Part shown: piece after piece, positions 1 through 8,450 of the stretch | Layout of the letters: every line of letters starts with the position of its first letter | Numbering within the stretch: position 1 is the first letter of the stretch | Source of the DNA: an uncultured Paraglaciecola sp. | GTDB taxonomy: Bacteria > Pseudomonadota > Gammaproteobacteria > Enterobacterales > Alteromonadaceae | Direction of reading: 5' to 3' | DNA length: 47,914 nt | NCBI RefSeq assembly: GCF_913020055.1 | Contig: NZ_CAJWCF010000020.1 | Span: 1 to 47,914, forward strand | The notes under the pieces: generated by a model | Told to the model about the DNA's origin: nothing | The model's input: the letters and a program-made list of their open reading frames with translations, nothing else | Databases searched by the model: none | Made by a program: the position numbers and the translations under genes

Positions 1-473
1 TAGGTTTACATATTGCACAACAAAAATGTGTATTAGATGACGAACTCAACTCTGATTATTTACTTAATCGATTGAATTACCCTACTCCAAGACTATTGGT
101 TGGCACTAGCCTAAGGCGAATAGCGAGTGCGTGTATTGATATTTCAGATGGATTGGTATCTGATATAAAACATATTCTTAAGGCCTCGCAATGTGGTGCA
201 ACAATACATGTTGATAAGTTGCCAATGTCACAAGCTTTAAAAGAATCAGTTAGTAACAGTCAAGCGATTGGTTATGCCTTGAGTGCAGGTGATGATTACG
301 AGTTATTATTCACTGTAAGCGAAGAACAAAAAGGCTCTCTAGAGACGGCGTTAGCCAGTGCGAATGTTCATGCTACCTACATTGGTCAATTGAACGGTGC
401 TGTAGGTAAGTTAGAATTGCGTCAAGACGAAAAACCTTACGAATATACTATAAATGGTTACCAACACTTCTAA
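1..473 (+). CDS. thiL: thiamine-monophosphate kinase, C-terminal part (cut by window edge)
   Basis: ThiL phosphorylates thiamine monophosphate to thiamine pyrophosphate in the cytoplasm, the last step of cofactor synthesis. Only about the last 157 codons are present. The frame is open from base 3, so the coding region clearly continues beyond the left edge, and the internal TTG at 72 is not the start. Visible family motifs are a CIDISDGL stretch and GDDYELLF, both typical of the AIR-synthase/ThiL fold. The stop lies 40 bp before the pgpA GTG, and thiL-pgpA is the usual gammaproteobacterial order. The assignment is firm. Confidence 0.93.
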   Translation, partial: GLHIAQQKCVLDDELNSDYLLNRLNYPTPRLLVGTSLRRIASACIDISDGLVSDIKHILKASQCGATIHVDKLPMSQALKESVSNSQAIGYALSAGDDYELLFTVSEEQKGSLETALASANVHATYIGQLNGAVGKLELRQDEKPYEYTINGYQHF

Positions 474-513
474 ATATTCTCAGTTGGGATGAATACGATC
501 AAAAGGGCAAATT

Positions 514-997
514 GTGGATAAGCAAATACGTAGTCGACTTAGCTTACTTAACCCTGTGCATTTTTTGGCTCTAGGGTTTGGCAGTGGTTTAGCTGCAAAA
601 ATGCCGGGTACATTTGGTACTTTGGCCGCTTTGCCTTTAGTGGTGCTGTTGTCGCATTTTTGCTAGTTTTTCTGTTTATTTAATTGTCACAATATTGGTT
701 AGCTTGGTGGGCATATGGATCTGTGGCAAAACAGCTGAAGACATGGGCGTACATGACGACTCATCAATCGTTTGGGATGAGGTGGCTGGTATGCTTATAA
801 CTATGCTCGCAGTGCCGTTAAGCTGGCAAACCTTACTAATGGGTTTTGTGTTATTTCGTTTTTTTGATATTCTGAAACCTTGGCCAATTAGTTATCTAGA
901 CAAGCATGTGCATGGTGGCTTTGGCATTATGATTGATGATGTGTTGGCTGGGCTATTCGCTTTATTCATAATACATTTAGGATTAGCCTTAATTTAG
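514..997 (+). pseudogene. pgpA: phosphatidylglycerophosphatase A, broken by a one-base frameshift
   Basis: PgpA removes phosphate from phosphatidylglycerol phosphate at the inner membrane. From the GTG at 514 the frame encodes the typical N-terminus (NPVHFLALGFGSGLAAKMPG) and then meets TAG at 664-666. The next frame, starting in the T-run at 657-661, continues the protein without loss: ASFSVYLIVTIL, then VHDDSSIVWDEVAGM with the acidic motif, then a membrane tail ending at 997. Removing one T from the five-T run restores a full-length PgpA of about 160 residues. The gene is therefore either newly inactivated or carries a homopolymer sequencing error. No paralogue (pgpB/pgpC type) is visible in the window. 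The family assignment is firm; the cause of the shift is undecided. Confidence 0.85.
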
Positions 998-1098
998 TTT
1001 TGTATTACTGTCCTTTTATTGCTATCCCGTTTTACCCTTTAATTATCTAATGTTGTATGCTGGCATTGATAGAAAACTTTTCGTAGAAAGGGAAATCG

Positions 1099-1965
1099 AT
1101 GTTGGATAAATTTCAAATTTTTATTTTGGTTATAGCATTTGTAGGCTGTAGCGATGGGGTGAGTGAAAAACAAAAACTCGCTGCAATTGAACAAGACAAA
1201 ACTATTTTAGCTTTTTCTTGTGAAGGTTATGGAAGTCGCAGTACTCCATATGGTGATTTACAAAACAATATTTGGAATGCCCATTCAGCAGAAGATTTTA
1301 AATGGACCCAGTGTTTAGCCATGCGAACACTTGATGCCAAAACTCAGTATGGTTGGTACTAGCAATGGCCAAAAGAGGGCAGCAAAGTTTATGCGCAGCC
1401 ACAAATCTCCCTAGGCAATAGCCCTTGGTTACAGCACAATCAGATTAAGACGGGTTATCCTATTTCTGTTAATCAATTAGCAAGGTTAGACATTGACTAA
1501 AGTGTGGATATCTTGACTGATGGCGAACTAAACCTTGCGACAACTTTATGGTTAACCCAGTCCGATACTATTCAGACACAGATCAATAAATCCAGTATTG
1601 CCGCCGAAGTCATGATTTGGACTTATGCCAGCGACGATTTTTATGCCGATCCAGCGGGTGAAAATGTAGGTGAGATTGTAATAAATGGCATCGAATGGGA
1701 AGTGTGGTTAGATCAAAACTGGCAGGATACCTCAGGTAAGAATGACAACAACTGGGTCTATTTGGCGTTTCGTACAAACCAACCACTGATGCTAATTAAA
1801 TTTGATGCTGCACAAATGTTACGCCACGGCATTGCACAAAAGTTTATTCCATCCGATCTCTATATCGCTGATATTCAGCTAGGAACAGAAATCATGAGCG
1901 GTACAGGTCAAGTGTGGCTGAATCATTATAGTGTGGATGTGATTTCGGTTAACGATAGTTTATAG
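1099..1965 (+). pseudogene. glycoside hydrolase family 12 lipoprotein (endoglucanase/xyloglucanase type), two nonsense codons
   Basis: A single reading frame runs from ATG 1099 to the stop at 1963-1965 (288 residues) but is interrupted by TAG at 1360-1362 and TAA at 1498-1500. The N-terminus is a lipoprotein signal with lipobox VGC. The rest follows the GH12 order: NNIWN near residue 55, a Trp-rich GWY*QWP strand, a LATTLWLT strand, VMIWTYAS (the EIMIW-like catalytic strand), an IEWEVWLDQNW strand, and near the C-terminus LGTEIMSGTG followed by NHYSVDV (the QAGTE-like second catalytic strand). The first stop sits where GH12 enzymes usually have Trp (TGG to TAG), the second where Tyr would fit (TAT/TAC to TAA). 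GH12 enzymes cut beta-1,4-glucans or xyloglucan; substrate here is not predictable. Probably a true pseudogene. Confidence 0.8.
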
Positions 1966-2509
1966 GTTACTAAGAGCATGCGCTGACGCTTACCGACTTC
2001 CGTAGCAGTTTTCACACAGAATCCTTTCTGTGCGACTTAGTCTTTGCCTACAGCAAAAAAAGTAAGCAAAATATGCCGCTCGCTCCTAAAGTTTTTAACC
2101 GCAAAAATGATTTTTTTTTGGGGCGTTTCGAATGTATCACTTCAAGCTCCACTCAAATGGCGTCCTTGCCATTTGGCCCAAGAATAAGCTACTTTTAGCT
2201 GAAACTTTAAAGTCGAAAGAGCAGTGGCGAAGCCACCAAAGGGGTATCGGCGATGCCGATGTTTTTGCTTTACCTCTCGCATGGATGTTGGAAGGTAGAA
2301 TAACGCAGGAGCAATTATCGAGAGGGCACTTAGCGCAGCGCATGCTTTAACCTGCTGTAATATATCAAAAGCACACTTTGTGCCAATGGACTACACCGCT
2401 CTCGCGGTAGGGCTTCCCCTTTGATCTCGTAAATCTCCCCATCATTTGAGACCCACTTCTATGCTGAGTAAAGGGCATTTTCGTCCTTAATTCACTTGGG
2501 AGTATTATT
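1966..2509. other. gene-poor stretch between GH12 pseudogene and integrase fragment
   Basis: No convincing gene is visible. Two overlapping open frames of nearly equal length exist on opposite strands (2132-2350 plus and 2137-2343 minus), but neither shows a recognisable domain or a clear ribosome binding site. A coincidental pair caused by base composition, or an intergenic repeat of this genus, is more likely. The last bases before 2510 contain a good Shine-Dalgarno (GGGAG) for the integrase fragment. Confidence 0.4.
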
Positions 2510-2923
2510 ATGACTCAGGTTAATGAAACCGTTAATCCATTACGTCAACGCATGATAGACGATATGAACATGCGTAAACTCAGCCCTAAAACCCAGATTG
2601 GCTATATTCGTGCGGTGGCAAGATTTGCCAAGTACCTCAAATACTCGCCTGCACAGGCTGCATCAGAAGAGTTGCGGCAATTTCAGATAGCATTAGCCGA
2701 GCAAGGTACGTCGAAAATCACCATTAATGCCACATTATCAGGATTGCAGTTTCTGTACTGTAAAACCCTCAATCGCCCCGATATTGTTGATAAATTAAGT
2801 GCGGTCCCTACGCCGCGTAAATTACCGCAGATATTGAGCTTGGAAGAAGTGGAACGTCCTGTGCGGAGCCGTATGCGGGGTGTTGTGGGGCTGGAGGTTA
2901 GAGACATCCGGCTACCCGATTAA
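2510..2923 (+). pseudogene. tyrosine recombinase/integrase, N-terminal fragment
   Basis: Residues 1-117 are the SAM-like DNA-binding N-terminal domain of a phage/IS91-associated tyrosine recombinase. The recognisable parts are LRQRMIDDMNMRKLSPKT, then GYIRAVARFAKYL, then TINATLSGLQFLYCKTLNRP, then LPQILSLEEVE. The whole catalytic domain (Arg...His-x-x-Arg...Tyr) is missing. After the codon for Arg near 2856 the translation becomes unrelated (PVRSRMRGVV...) and ends at 2923. The break coincides with a GTGCG sequence at 2861, see the next entry. The start is supported by GGGAG upstream. The fragment cannot be an active recombinase. It resembles integrases found with IS91-type elements more than integron IntI, because no IntI-specific extra patch can be seen. 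Confidence 0.75.
2861..2920 (+). other. possible group II intron scar (deleted intron, 5' GTGCG and 3' end)
   Basis: The point where the integrase fragment stops making sense carries GTGCG (2861-2865), the usual 5' start of group II introns. It is followed by a G+C-rich block containing AGCCGTATG (2867-2875), which can pair with CATCCGGCT (2905-2913) with one mismatch and resembles domain V-type sequence. The block ends in CTACCCGAT at 2920, which resembles bacterial intron 3' ends. No intron-encoded reverse transcriptase is present, so at most the two ends survive. This is pattern recognition only; an unrelated G+C-rich insertion is possible. Confidence 0.25.
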
Positions 2924-2941
2924 GAGGCCCCCTCTGCCCCC

Positions 2942-3343
2942 TTATAGAAAAGGGACTCGGCCGGACCACGAACTAGCTAAACAAAACCAGCCCACCAAAA
3001 CAGTGTAGCACGTGACGAAAACCCGCGACGGCGCATGATAATATAGAAATTGGGTAAACCAATGTGTTACGAAAGAACCATCGTAGACGTTTTTTCTTGC
3101 CTTCGTTCGTATATTCATTTCTCAGATCGCAAGCGGGCAAATAACGCCAAACCAAGAATGCAAAACGACAACTCCAATTCCGGCTAGATGCGCAATACGA
3201 AACCAAGGATTTCTCACCCACTGCCAGGATAGAAGCAAACCCACTTAAACAATTATCAATCCGACTACGACGAAGGCTACGCACAATACATGCGTCACAA
3301 GTATTGCATCAGCGGCAAGAGAATACTGCTCACTGGAGTCGAT
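2942..3343 (-). pseudogene. DUF2784-type small membrane protein, decayed
   Basis: Reading the minus strand from 3343 to 2942 gives about 133 codons in one frame with two internal stops, TAA at 3247-3245 and TGA at 3124-3122. The translation contains SLAADAILVTHVL, GLLLSWQWVRNPWFRIAHLA, a VLHSWFGVICPLAI block and FVTHWFTQFLYYHAP, which together match the DUF2784 family (about 120-130 residues, several membrane helices, function unknown). An AGGAGG sits at 3353-3348, but the codon five bases downstream is ATC, not ATG, so the start codon may also have been lost. A different frame of the same strand (2973-3284) is open but encodes nothing recognisable. The gene begins just after an attC-like palindrome, so it may be a dead integron cassette. 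Confidence 0.65.
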
Positions 3344-3355
3344 AGTGCCTCCTAG

Positions 3356-3403
3356 ACATAACGCCTAAAGCAGCGGATTATCCGCTGCCTTTGTTTGTTA
3401 AGT
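3356..3403 (-). repeat. attC-like palindrome in front of the DUF2784 pseudogene
   Basis: Read on the minus strand the element starts with ACTTAAC (fits RYYYAAC) and ends with GTTATGT (6 of 7 to GTTRRRY); these outer boxes pair with one mismatch. Between them lies a perfect stem, GCAGCGGA (3370-3377) and TCCGCTGC (3381-3388), extended by AAAG/CTTT past a single bulged C, as in integron attC sites with an extrahelical base. At 48 bp it is shorter than most attC sites. Alternatively it is a simple hairpin terminator: the plus strand continues with CTTTGTTTGTT. Confidence 0.4.
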
Positions 3404-3770
3404 TAACCAGCAACATAGTGGTTCCGGAATTTTTTATGTCACTACTATATATGGGTGATTAAGAGGAAATTCACAATAGTTCCAAGTATATCCACGTAAT
3501 TACGCGAATAACTAAAGATTCCTTCATTGTATGGAACAGTAATTTTTACCACCAAGTTAAGCATGTTATACGGTAACTAACGTTCTTTTTTAGTCTGTCC
3601 GCTTGGGGTATTTGCAAATTGCAATGCATAAAGCAAATCACAATCTAAACAGCAAAAAAGGGGGATGCTTAAGTACTTGATAAGTCAGGGTTTTATTTAT
3701 TCTTACATGTTGGCGCAAATATTGATGTGTATCATTGGAGTAAATCTTTTTTTTGTAATTAGGAGTTATT
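3404..3770. other. non-coding stretch upstream of the PEP-CTERM gene
   Basis: No gene is visible on either strand. The minus-strand open frame reaching in from 3638 covers the start of the PEP-CTERM gene and has no recognisable content. The stretch is A+T-rich and presumably holds the promoter of the gene at 3771, whose Shine-Dalgarno is TAGGAG at about 3761. Confidence 0.4.
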
Positions 3771-4511
3771 ATGAATGTGAAACGAATCTTATGCGGTAGC
3801 CTTTTTTTGCCAATGGCATTAAACGTAAACGCTGGGCTTATTGATTTTGAGACAACAGCATCAGGTGGTGTACCTACAGATAATGGAACAATAGAATTTA
3901 CGGATGCTTTTATCGCTGATGGAGTAACCGTACGTTTTGGTTTTGATAGTAATTTCGATGGCGTTTTAGACACTAAAGCTGTTTTTGAGGGCGCTGGGAA
4001 TAGTGATGCTGGCAATGATACTGGTTTCTGGGGCGCTGGTGCCGCTAAGGATACTGCAGCTCCTGGTTATACTTCGTTGTTAGGTGATTTTTTCCTAAGG
4101 CAAAGTACTCCTTACGAACCTTTTGGTGTCTTTACCATTTTATATGAAGCAGATAACCCTGTTACTGCAGCGTCTGGTGAGATTTGGGACATTGATGGAG
4201 GTAGGGCAACTGAGAGATTCTTAGTTCAAGCCTTCAATGGGTCTAACTTGCTTGACTCAATTCAATCACCACTGGGCATCGACCACACTTTAGATGGTTC
4301 GCCATGGGCGTTCGGTTTTAATGGCCTAAGCGATATCACACAAATTAATATCACGTTTACTGGTAGTAAAACAGAAGGTATAGGCCTTGCTTTTAACAAC
4401 TTTTCTCCCGTGGAAGACATCAGCCCACCAGTAAGTGTGCCGGAACCCTCTTCACTTGCCATTCTTGCCTTGGGAATGATTTGTTTAGCATCAGGTCGAT
4501 TAAATTTGTAA
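3771..4511 (+). CDS. secreted protein with PEP-CTERM sorting signal
   Basis: 246 residues. Residues 1-21 form a signal peptide (cleavage likely after NVNA). The C-terminus is a classic PEP-CTERM tail: Pro224-Glu225-Pro226, a hydrophobic helix (about 229-240) and a terminal Arg. Such proteins are exported, recognised by exosortase and released to the surface or matrix. No exosortase is in the window. The mature part is acidic, rich in Gly, Asp and Asn, contains DSNFDG that could bind calcium, and has no domain I can name. A good ribosome site lies upstream. Alone among its neighbours between 1 and 5.3 kb, this gene is intact. Confidence 0.85.
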   Translation: MNVKRILCGSLFLPMALNVNAGLIDFETTASGGVPTDNGTIEFTDAFIADGVTVRFGFDSNFDGVLDTKAVFEGAGNSDAGNDTGFWGAGAAKDTAAPGYTSLLGDFFLRQSTPYEPFGVFTILYEADNPVTAASGEIWDIDGGRATERFLVQAFNGSNLLDSIQSPLGIDHTLDGSPWAFGFNGLSDITQINITFTGSKTEGIGLAFNNFSPVEDISPPVSVPEPSSLAILALGMICLASGRLNL

Positions 4512-4580
4512 ATGAATTACTATTTTTACGATTACCAATCAAAAAGTGATGAAAGGTAATCATTTTGGAAATAAAATAAA

Positions 4581-5039
4581 CTGAAATATTTAAAACTATC
4601 TTTAGTTAGCATATTCTTTACTGTCAACTGCATTATTAATGTAGCAAGTGCGGGGTTAATTTCAGTAGAAGATTCCACTAGTACAGTAGATAGCAATGGT
4701 TTTACCCAAGTAGCATTTAATGGTAATGGTGGTAAGGGACTCGGCGGAAATATCCAAGGTGATTATGGCGTTTCATTCGAACTAACTAATAATTTCAACT
4801 TCAGTGGTGGAGGGCTAATGATGGTTATTGGAGCTTGCGTAGGTAATGAGCTTAGTTTCCGTCTTGCTCCCGAGTATTAATATGTCGCAAAAACCGCACA
4901 AGGAAATAGTGTTGGCCAAAAGATAGCTGATTCAACTTTAGGAGAAGGTAAGTACCGGTCTGGATTTACTCCGAATCCTTTTGAGGTGAGTAATTTCGCG
5001 ATTCAATTGGAGCAACCCGATACTCTGAGCTGCAGATAA
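4581..5039 (+). pseudogene. secreted protein of unknown function, start lost and one internal stop
   Basis: One frame from 4581 to the stop at 5037-5039 reads as a secreted protein. It begins with a Lys-rich start and a hydrophobic core ending in VASA-G, typical of signal peptidase I, then a Gly/Asn-rich body (GNGGKGLGGNIQGDYGVSFE). It is broken by TAA at 4878-4880 and continues in the same frame (YVAKTAQGNSVGQKIADS...). The expected ATG is CTG at 4581, so the start may be mutated as well. No PEP-CTERM tail is seen before the final stop. No domain is recognised. The evidence for a former gene is the signal peptide and frame continuity only. Confidence 0.45.
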
Positions 5040-5158
5040 GTGAATATCAATCACGAATCGGCAAAACTATTCCGAAGCTTTATTGAAAACTGAGTTAGCA
5101 CTCCCTAAGCAAACTTTATTTCAGGTATCGATGCAGAGGCGTTAAAAGGTTCTCAAAT

Positions 5159-5299
5159 TTATTCAATTGACACTACCAATGGCAATTCAAAACTAAAGCA
5201 ACTGCCCTTACCTAACTTGCTGTTTACTGTCAAATTAGAATCTATGAGGGCCAGTAACTTTTGACTGATAGACAGCCCAAGACCAACATGCACGCCATT
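5159..5299 (-). pseudogene. histidine kinase stub (C-terminal ATPase end only)
   Basis: On the minus strand 46 codons remain that match the very end of a (hybrid) histidine kinase ATPase domain. They contain the G2 box GVHVGLGLSISQKLLAL, then NLTVNSKLGKGSCFSFELPL, ending at TAA 5161-5159. The sequence upstream has a stop immediately before it and no HisKA, N or G1 box. It differs from the C-terminus of the intact kinase at 5408-6760, so it is a remnant of a separate gene, not a duplication of the neighbour's tail. Confidence 0.6.
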
Positions 5300-5407
5300 C
5301 TAATGTTCAGGCTTAGTAGCTTTGGGCGGCGTCCTTTTGTTGTAGACTACTGCAATAACTCAGAGAAGTTTGAATTAACTACTTAATGTCAAATAATAAG
5401 CTTCTAC

Positions 5408-6760
5408 TTATCCTAGTATCAGGGGCATCACAATTTTATACTGTAAACCTTGTCCTGATTTACTTTTAACTGAAACATTACCTTTCAACGCTGCAGTAAC
5501 AAGATTAAAGATGAGATGTGCGCCCAGTCCGCTGCCACCATTGTTACGTTTAGTCGTATAGAAAGGCTCGAATAACTTACTCAATTGATCTTCAGACATA
5601 CCAGCTCCATCATCGGAATAGGTCAAAATCAACGTATCTTTAACTTCAATTTCCAGATACATATTACCCGGCGCAACATCCGAAAAAGCATGCAGTAATG
5701 AGTTGTGTATCAAATTGGTGATAATTTGCGAAAGTGCGCCTGGGTTAGATGTCATTTTTATGTTTTGTGGGCACACAACATTCAGTTTATGAATTGATTT
5801 TTTAAGCATCGGTGCAAGTGATAGGCAGACTTCATCTAAGTAGCCTTTTACGTCAAATTCCCGCACTGCATCTGAGCTTTGATCTACTGCGATTTGCTTA
5901 AAACTATTGATGAGTTCTGCTGCTTTATGCGTATTGGATTCAATGATTTGACAGGCATCCCCCACATCTTCTAGCAAGTTTTCCAAATCCCGTTTTTTGA
6001 CATTATCGCTCTCCATTTTGCGTACGAAGGATTTATATTCATGTGCCAGACTAGTGATCCCTGTGACACAGATGCCAATCGGCGTATTGATTTCGTGAGC
6101 TATACCTGCCACAAGGCCTCCCAATGAAGCCATCTTCTCTTTTTGAACTAATTCGTTTTGAGCATTATCCAAGTCATCCATCGCTTTTTTGAGATCATTA
6201 TGTTGCCTTTTGATAGTAGCTAAACTCATTTCTAATTCACTCTGAGACAGGCGCTGGGTAATAACGGTAGAAATCTGGGTCGCAACAAAACAAAGAATAT
6301 CCAAATCTTTGTCTTCATATTCATAGTCTTTACTGTATTGTTGGATAATAACCAAGCCAGTAACTTCGCCAGCGTGAAACAATGGTGCCCCCATCCAACT
6401 TTCAGGAAGTGTTCCTTTAATAGCGGATATTTCACCCTTCTCGTGGAGTTGTATAATTTCATCACTTGACAACAAACATGGCTTTTTCTGTTTAATCACA
6501 TAAGATGATATTCCCTGTCCAAGGGGCATTGTCTTGTTTTGAAGAAAACTACCATCCTTTTCATCAACAAAATAATCAAAAGTAATAGTTTGCATATCGG
6601 AGTCATACAAAAAAATGGCGACGTTTTCCGCGAATAAAATATCACGCATAATATCGTGTATTTTTGGATACAACTTTGCGAGTTTGGTGGAAGACGTTAC
6701 CAACGAAGAAAGCGCTAACAGCGCGTGAATGACATTTTCTGCATGAGCTATATTTCGCAT
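5408..6760 (-). CDS. GAF-domain sensor histidine kinase (cytoplasmic)
   Basis: 450 residues with no membrane segment. A GAF-like sensor domain occupies about residues 25-168, a coiled-coil linker 170-212, then the phosphoacceptor helix with GIAHEINTPIG (His222). The ATP-binding domain follows, with N box IHNSLLHAF (Asn353), G1 box DDGAGM (383-388), F box LFEPFYTTK (397-404) and G2 box GGSGLGAHL (408-416). All catalytic motifs are intact. It lies 20 bp downstream of the REC/HD-GYP regulator on the same strand, so the two are almost certainly co-transcribed and a signalling pair. The ligand sensed by the GAF domain cannot be read from the sequence. Confidence 0.9.
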   Translation of the reverse strand: MRNIAHAENVIHALLALSSLVTSSTKLAKLYPKIHDIMRDILFAENVAIFLYDSDMQTITFDYFVDEKDGSFLQNKTMPLGQGISSYVIKQKKPCLLSSDEIIQLHEKGEISAIKGTLPESWMGAPLFHAGEVTGLVIIQQYSKDYEYEDKDLDILCFVATQISTVITQRLSQSELEMSLATIKRQHNDLKKAMDDLDNAQNELVQKEKMASLGGLVAGIAHEINTPIGICVTGITSLAHEYKSFVRKMESDNVKKRDLENLLEDVGDACQIIESNTHKAAELINSFKQIAVDQSSDAVREFDVKGYLDEVCLSLAPMLKKSIHKLNVVCPQNIKMTSNPGALSQIITNLIHNSLLHAFSDVAPGNMYLEIEVKDTLILTYSDDGAGMSEDQLSKLFEPFYTTKRNNGGSGLGAHLIFNLVTAALKGNVSVKSKSGQGLQYKIVMPLILG

Positions 6761-6780
6761 TAGATTATCGCTTTTTGTTA

Positions 6781-8316
6781 CTAAAGTTCATCAGGCAATG
6801 TTAAGGCGCTATTTATGTCAATAAATTGATCAAGATTATTGATTAAAATATCAACTAACGTCGGATCGAAATGTTTGCCTTTTTCACTTTCAATGAGACT
6901 AATTACATCGTCTATTGGCCAAGCGCCTTTGTAGCAGCGTCTATGTAAAAGTGCGTCAAAAACATCAGCCAATGCAACAATTCTCGCGTATACATGAATC
7001 TCTTCACCAACCATTTTCCTCGGGTAACCCGACCCGTCATATTTCTCGTGGTGTTGTTGAGAAATAATAGCCGCCGCTTTCAATATCGGCCTCTCTGATC
7101 CTTTCAGAATGTCATACCCAATTTGTGTGTGCTGGCGCATGATTTCCATTTCTTGGTCCGTCAATTTCCCTGGCTTAAGCAGTATTTGGTCTGGCGTGGC
7201 AATTTTTCCAACGTCATGCATTGGTGATGCTTGTTTTAGAACTTCACATTCGACTTCATCTAATCCAAATTTCTTCGCAAGTAATTCGCTAAACTCAGCA
7301 ATTCTACGAATATGATTGCCAGACTCTTTTGAACGAGACTCAACAGCATCCCCTAATCGAGAAATCAATTCTTCCTGAGTTTGAATAATCTCTCTGTTCA
7401 ACAATAGATTGTCAAACGCAATTCCGATGCTATTGGAAAACACATTGAGCAGCTGAATATTGATATCTGTTAACGATTTAACGCCTTTTAAGTAAAGTAA
7501 ACTGTCTTCTTTACTCTCGGAGGGAAAATATGCGATGTATGTATCTTGCTCGAATAAGCTTTTTCTCTCTCTCCTCGCTCTGTCTAGCAGTTTTAAGATA
7601 TGTTCATCGATACTCCCTTCTCCAACACCACCATAGTGAGCAATGATTTTGTAATCATCTTTACTACATATTGTACCTGCACCTTTGTAAGCGCGAACAA
7701 ATAACCCTTCTTCCTGGATATGCATTAGAGAAACAACTTGCTGCAGTATCCCATCAAAAAACTGTTTCAGGGTTTTCTTTTCCATGATGTCTGCAGTGGA
7801 CCTGATCACCGATTGCAACCCTGTTCGATAGAGTTTTTCGTATTTATGTGAATCTTCTATTTTTACCAAGTCACGGTAGGCTCGCAATGCCGTAACTACG
7901 CTCGTAAACAGTTTTGTGCGGTCTAATTCTGTTTTTTGTTTATAGTCGTTAATGTCATAGCGCATTATTACTTCTTCTTCGGGTGCCTGACCCGGCTGCC
8001 CAGTGCGCAAGACAATGCGTACAAATTGATTATCAAGCTCATTACGTATCCAGTGAGCCAAGTTTAAGCCGGCATCGTCGGTTTCCATGACTACATCCAA
8101 AAACACAAGGGCAATGTCTTCAGTTTCGGATAATATGTTTTTAGCTTCTTGTGAGTTATATGCATTAAAGAAGACGAGCCGTCGGCCTTCTAATTCAAAT
8201 CGTTTGAGGGCCATCTTTGTTATGGTATGAATATCCTCCTCATCATCAACTATCAATACCTTCCATGGCTTTAGCTCTTCATTGACGGACTGCGTTTTTA
8301 AAAGCGAAAATGGCAT
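6781..8316 (-). CDS. response regulator with DUF3369 and HD-GYP domains (probable c-di-GMP phosphodiesterase)
   Basis: 511 residues. The N-terminal receiver has the acidic pocket DDEED and phosphoacceptor Asp74 (VFLDVVM). A DUF3369 segment spans about 170-315 and is GAF-like. The C-terminal HD-GYP domain (about 318-500) carries HD at 367-368 with GK following (MHDVGK), QHHE at 421-424 and GYP at 430-432, so the metal site and GYP signature are complete. HD-GYP enzymes degrade cyclic di-GMP. It is the first gene of a minus-strand pair with the histidine kinase 20 bp downstream, which probably phosphorylates Asp74. It starts at ATG 8316 with a GAGAGG Shine-Dalgarno upstream. Confidence 0.92.
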   Translation of the reverse strand: MPFSLLKTQSVNEELKPWKVLIVDDEEDIHTITKMALKRFELEGRRLVFFNAYNSQEAKNILSETEDIALVFLDVVMETDDAGLNLAHWIRNELDNQFVRIVLRTGQPGQAPEEEVIMRYDINDYKQKTELDRTKLFTSVVTALRAYRDLVKIEDSHKYEKLYRTGLQSVIRSTADIMEKKTLKQFFDGILQQVVSLMHIQEEGLFVRAYKGAGTICSKDDYKIIAHYGGVGEGSIDEHILKLLDRARRERKSLFEQDTYIAYFPSESKEDSLLYLKGVKSLTDINIQLLNVFSNSIGIAFDNLLLNREIIQTQEELISRLGDAVESRSKESGNHIRRIAEFSELLAKKFGLDEVECEVLKQASPMHDVGKIATPDQILLKPGKLTDQEMEIMRQHTQIGYDILKGSERPILKAAAIISQQHHEKYDGSGYPRKMVGEEIHVYARIVALADVFDALLHRRCYKGAWPIDDVISLIESEKGKHFDPTLVDILINNLDQFIDINSALTLPDEL

Positions 8317-8450
8317 AGTGCGTTACCTCTCAGATACATTCCGAGACTATACGTAACGCCAACACTTATTAAAATTATCAATAAGTCTAATATTAGTAGT
8401 GAATAAAAAAACAAAGAAGAGACAGGGTTTAGTGTATAAGAAAAACAAAC

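Noticed and set aside
514..997. Programmed frameshifting in pgpA
   Set aside because: No slippery heptamer with a downstream pseudoknot is visible, and PgpA is not known to be made that way. A simple one-base indel explains the data.
2973..3284. Minus-strand 103-codon frame in the dead DUF2784 region
   Set aside because: Its translation has no family character. The neighbouring frame of the same strand shows clear DUF2784 sequence interrupted by stops, so the open frame is accidental.
3356..3403. Plain transcription terminator at this palindrome
   Set aside because: Kept as an alternative, not the main call: the outer box pair and the bulged base fit attC better, and no plus-strand gene ends here.
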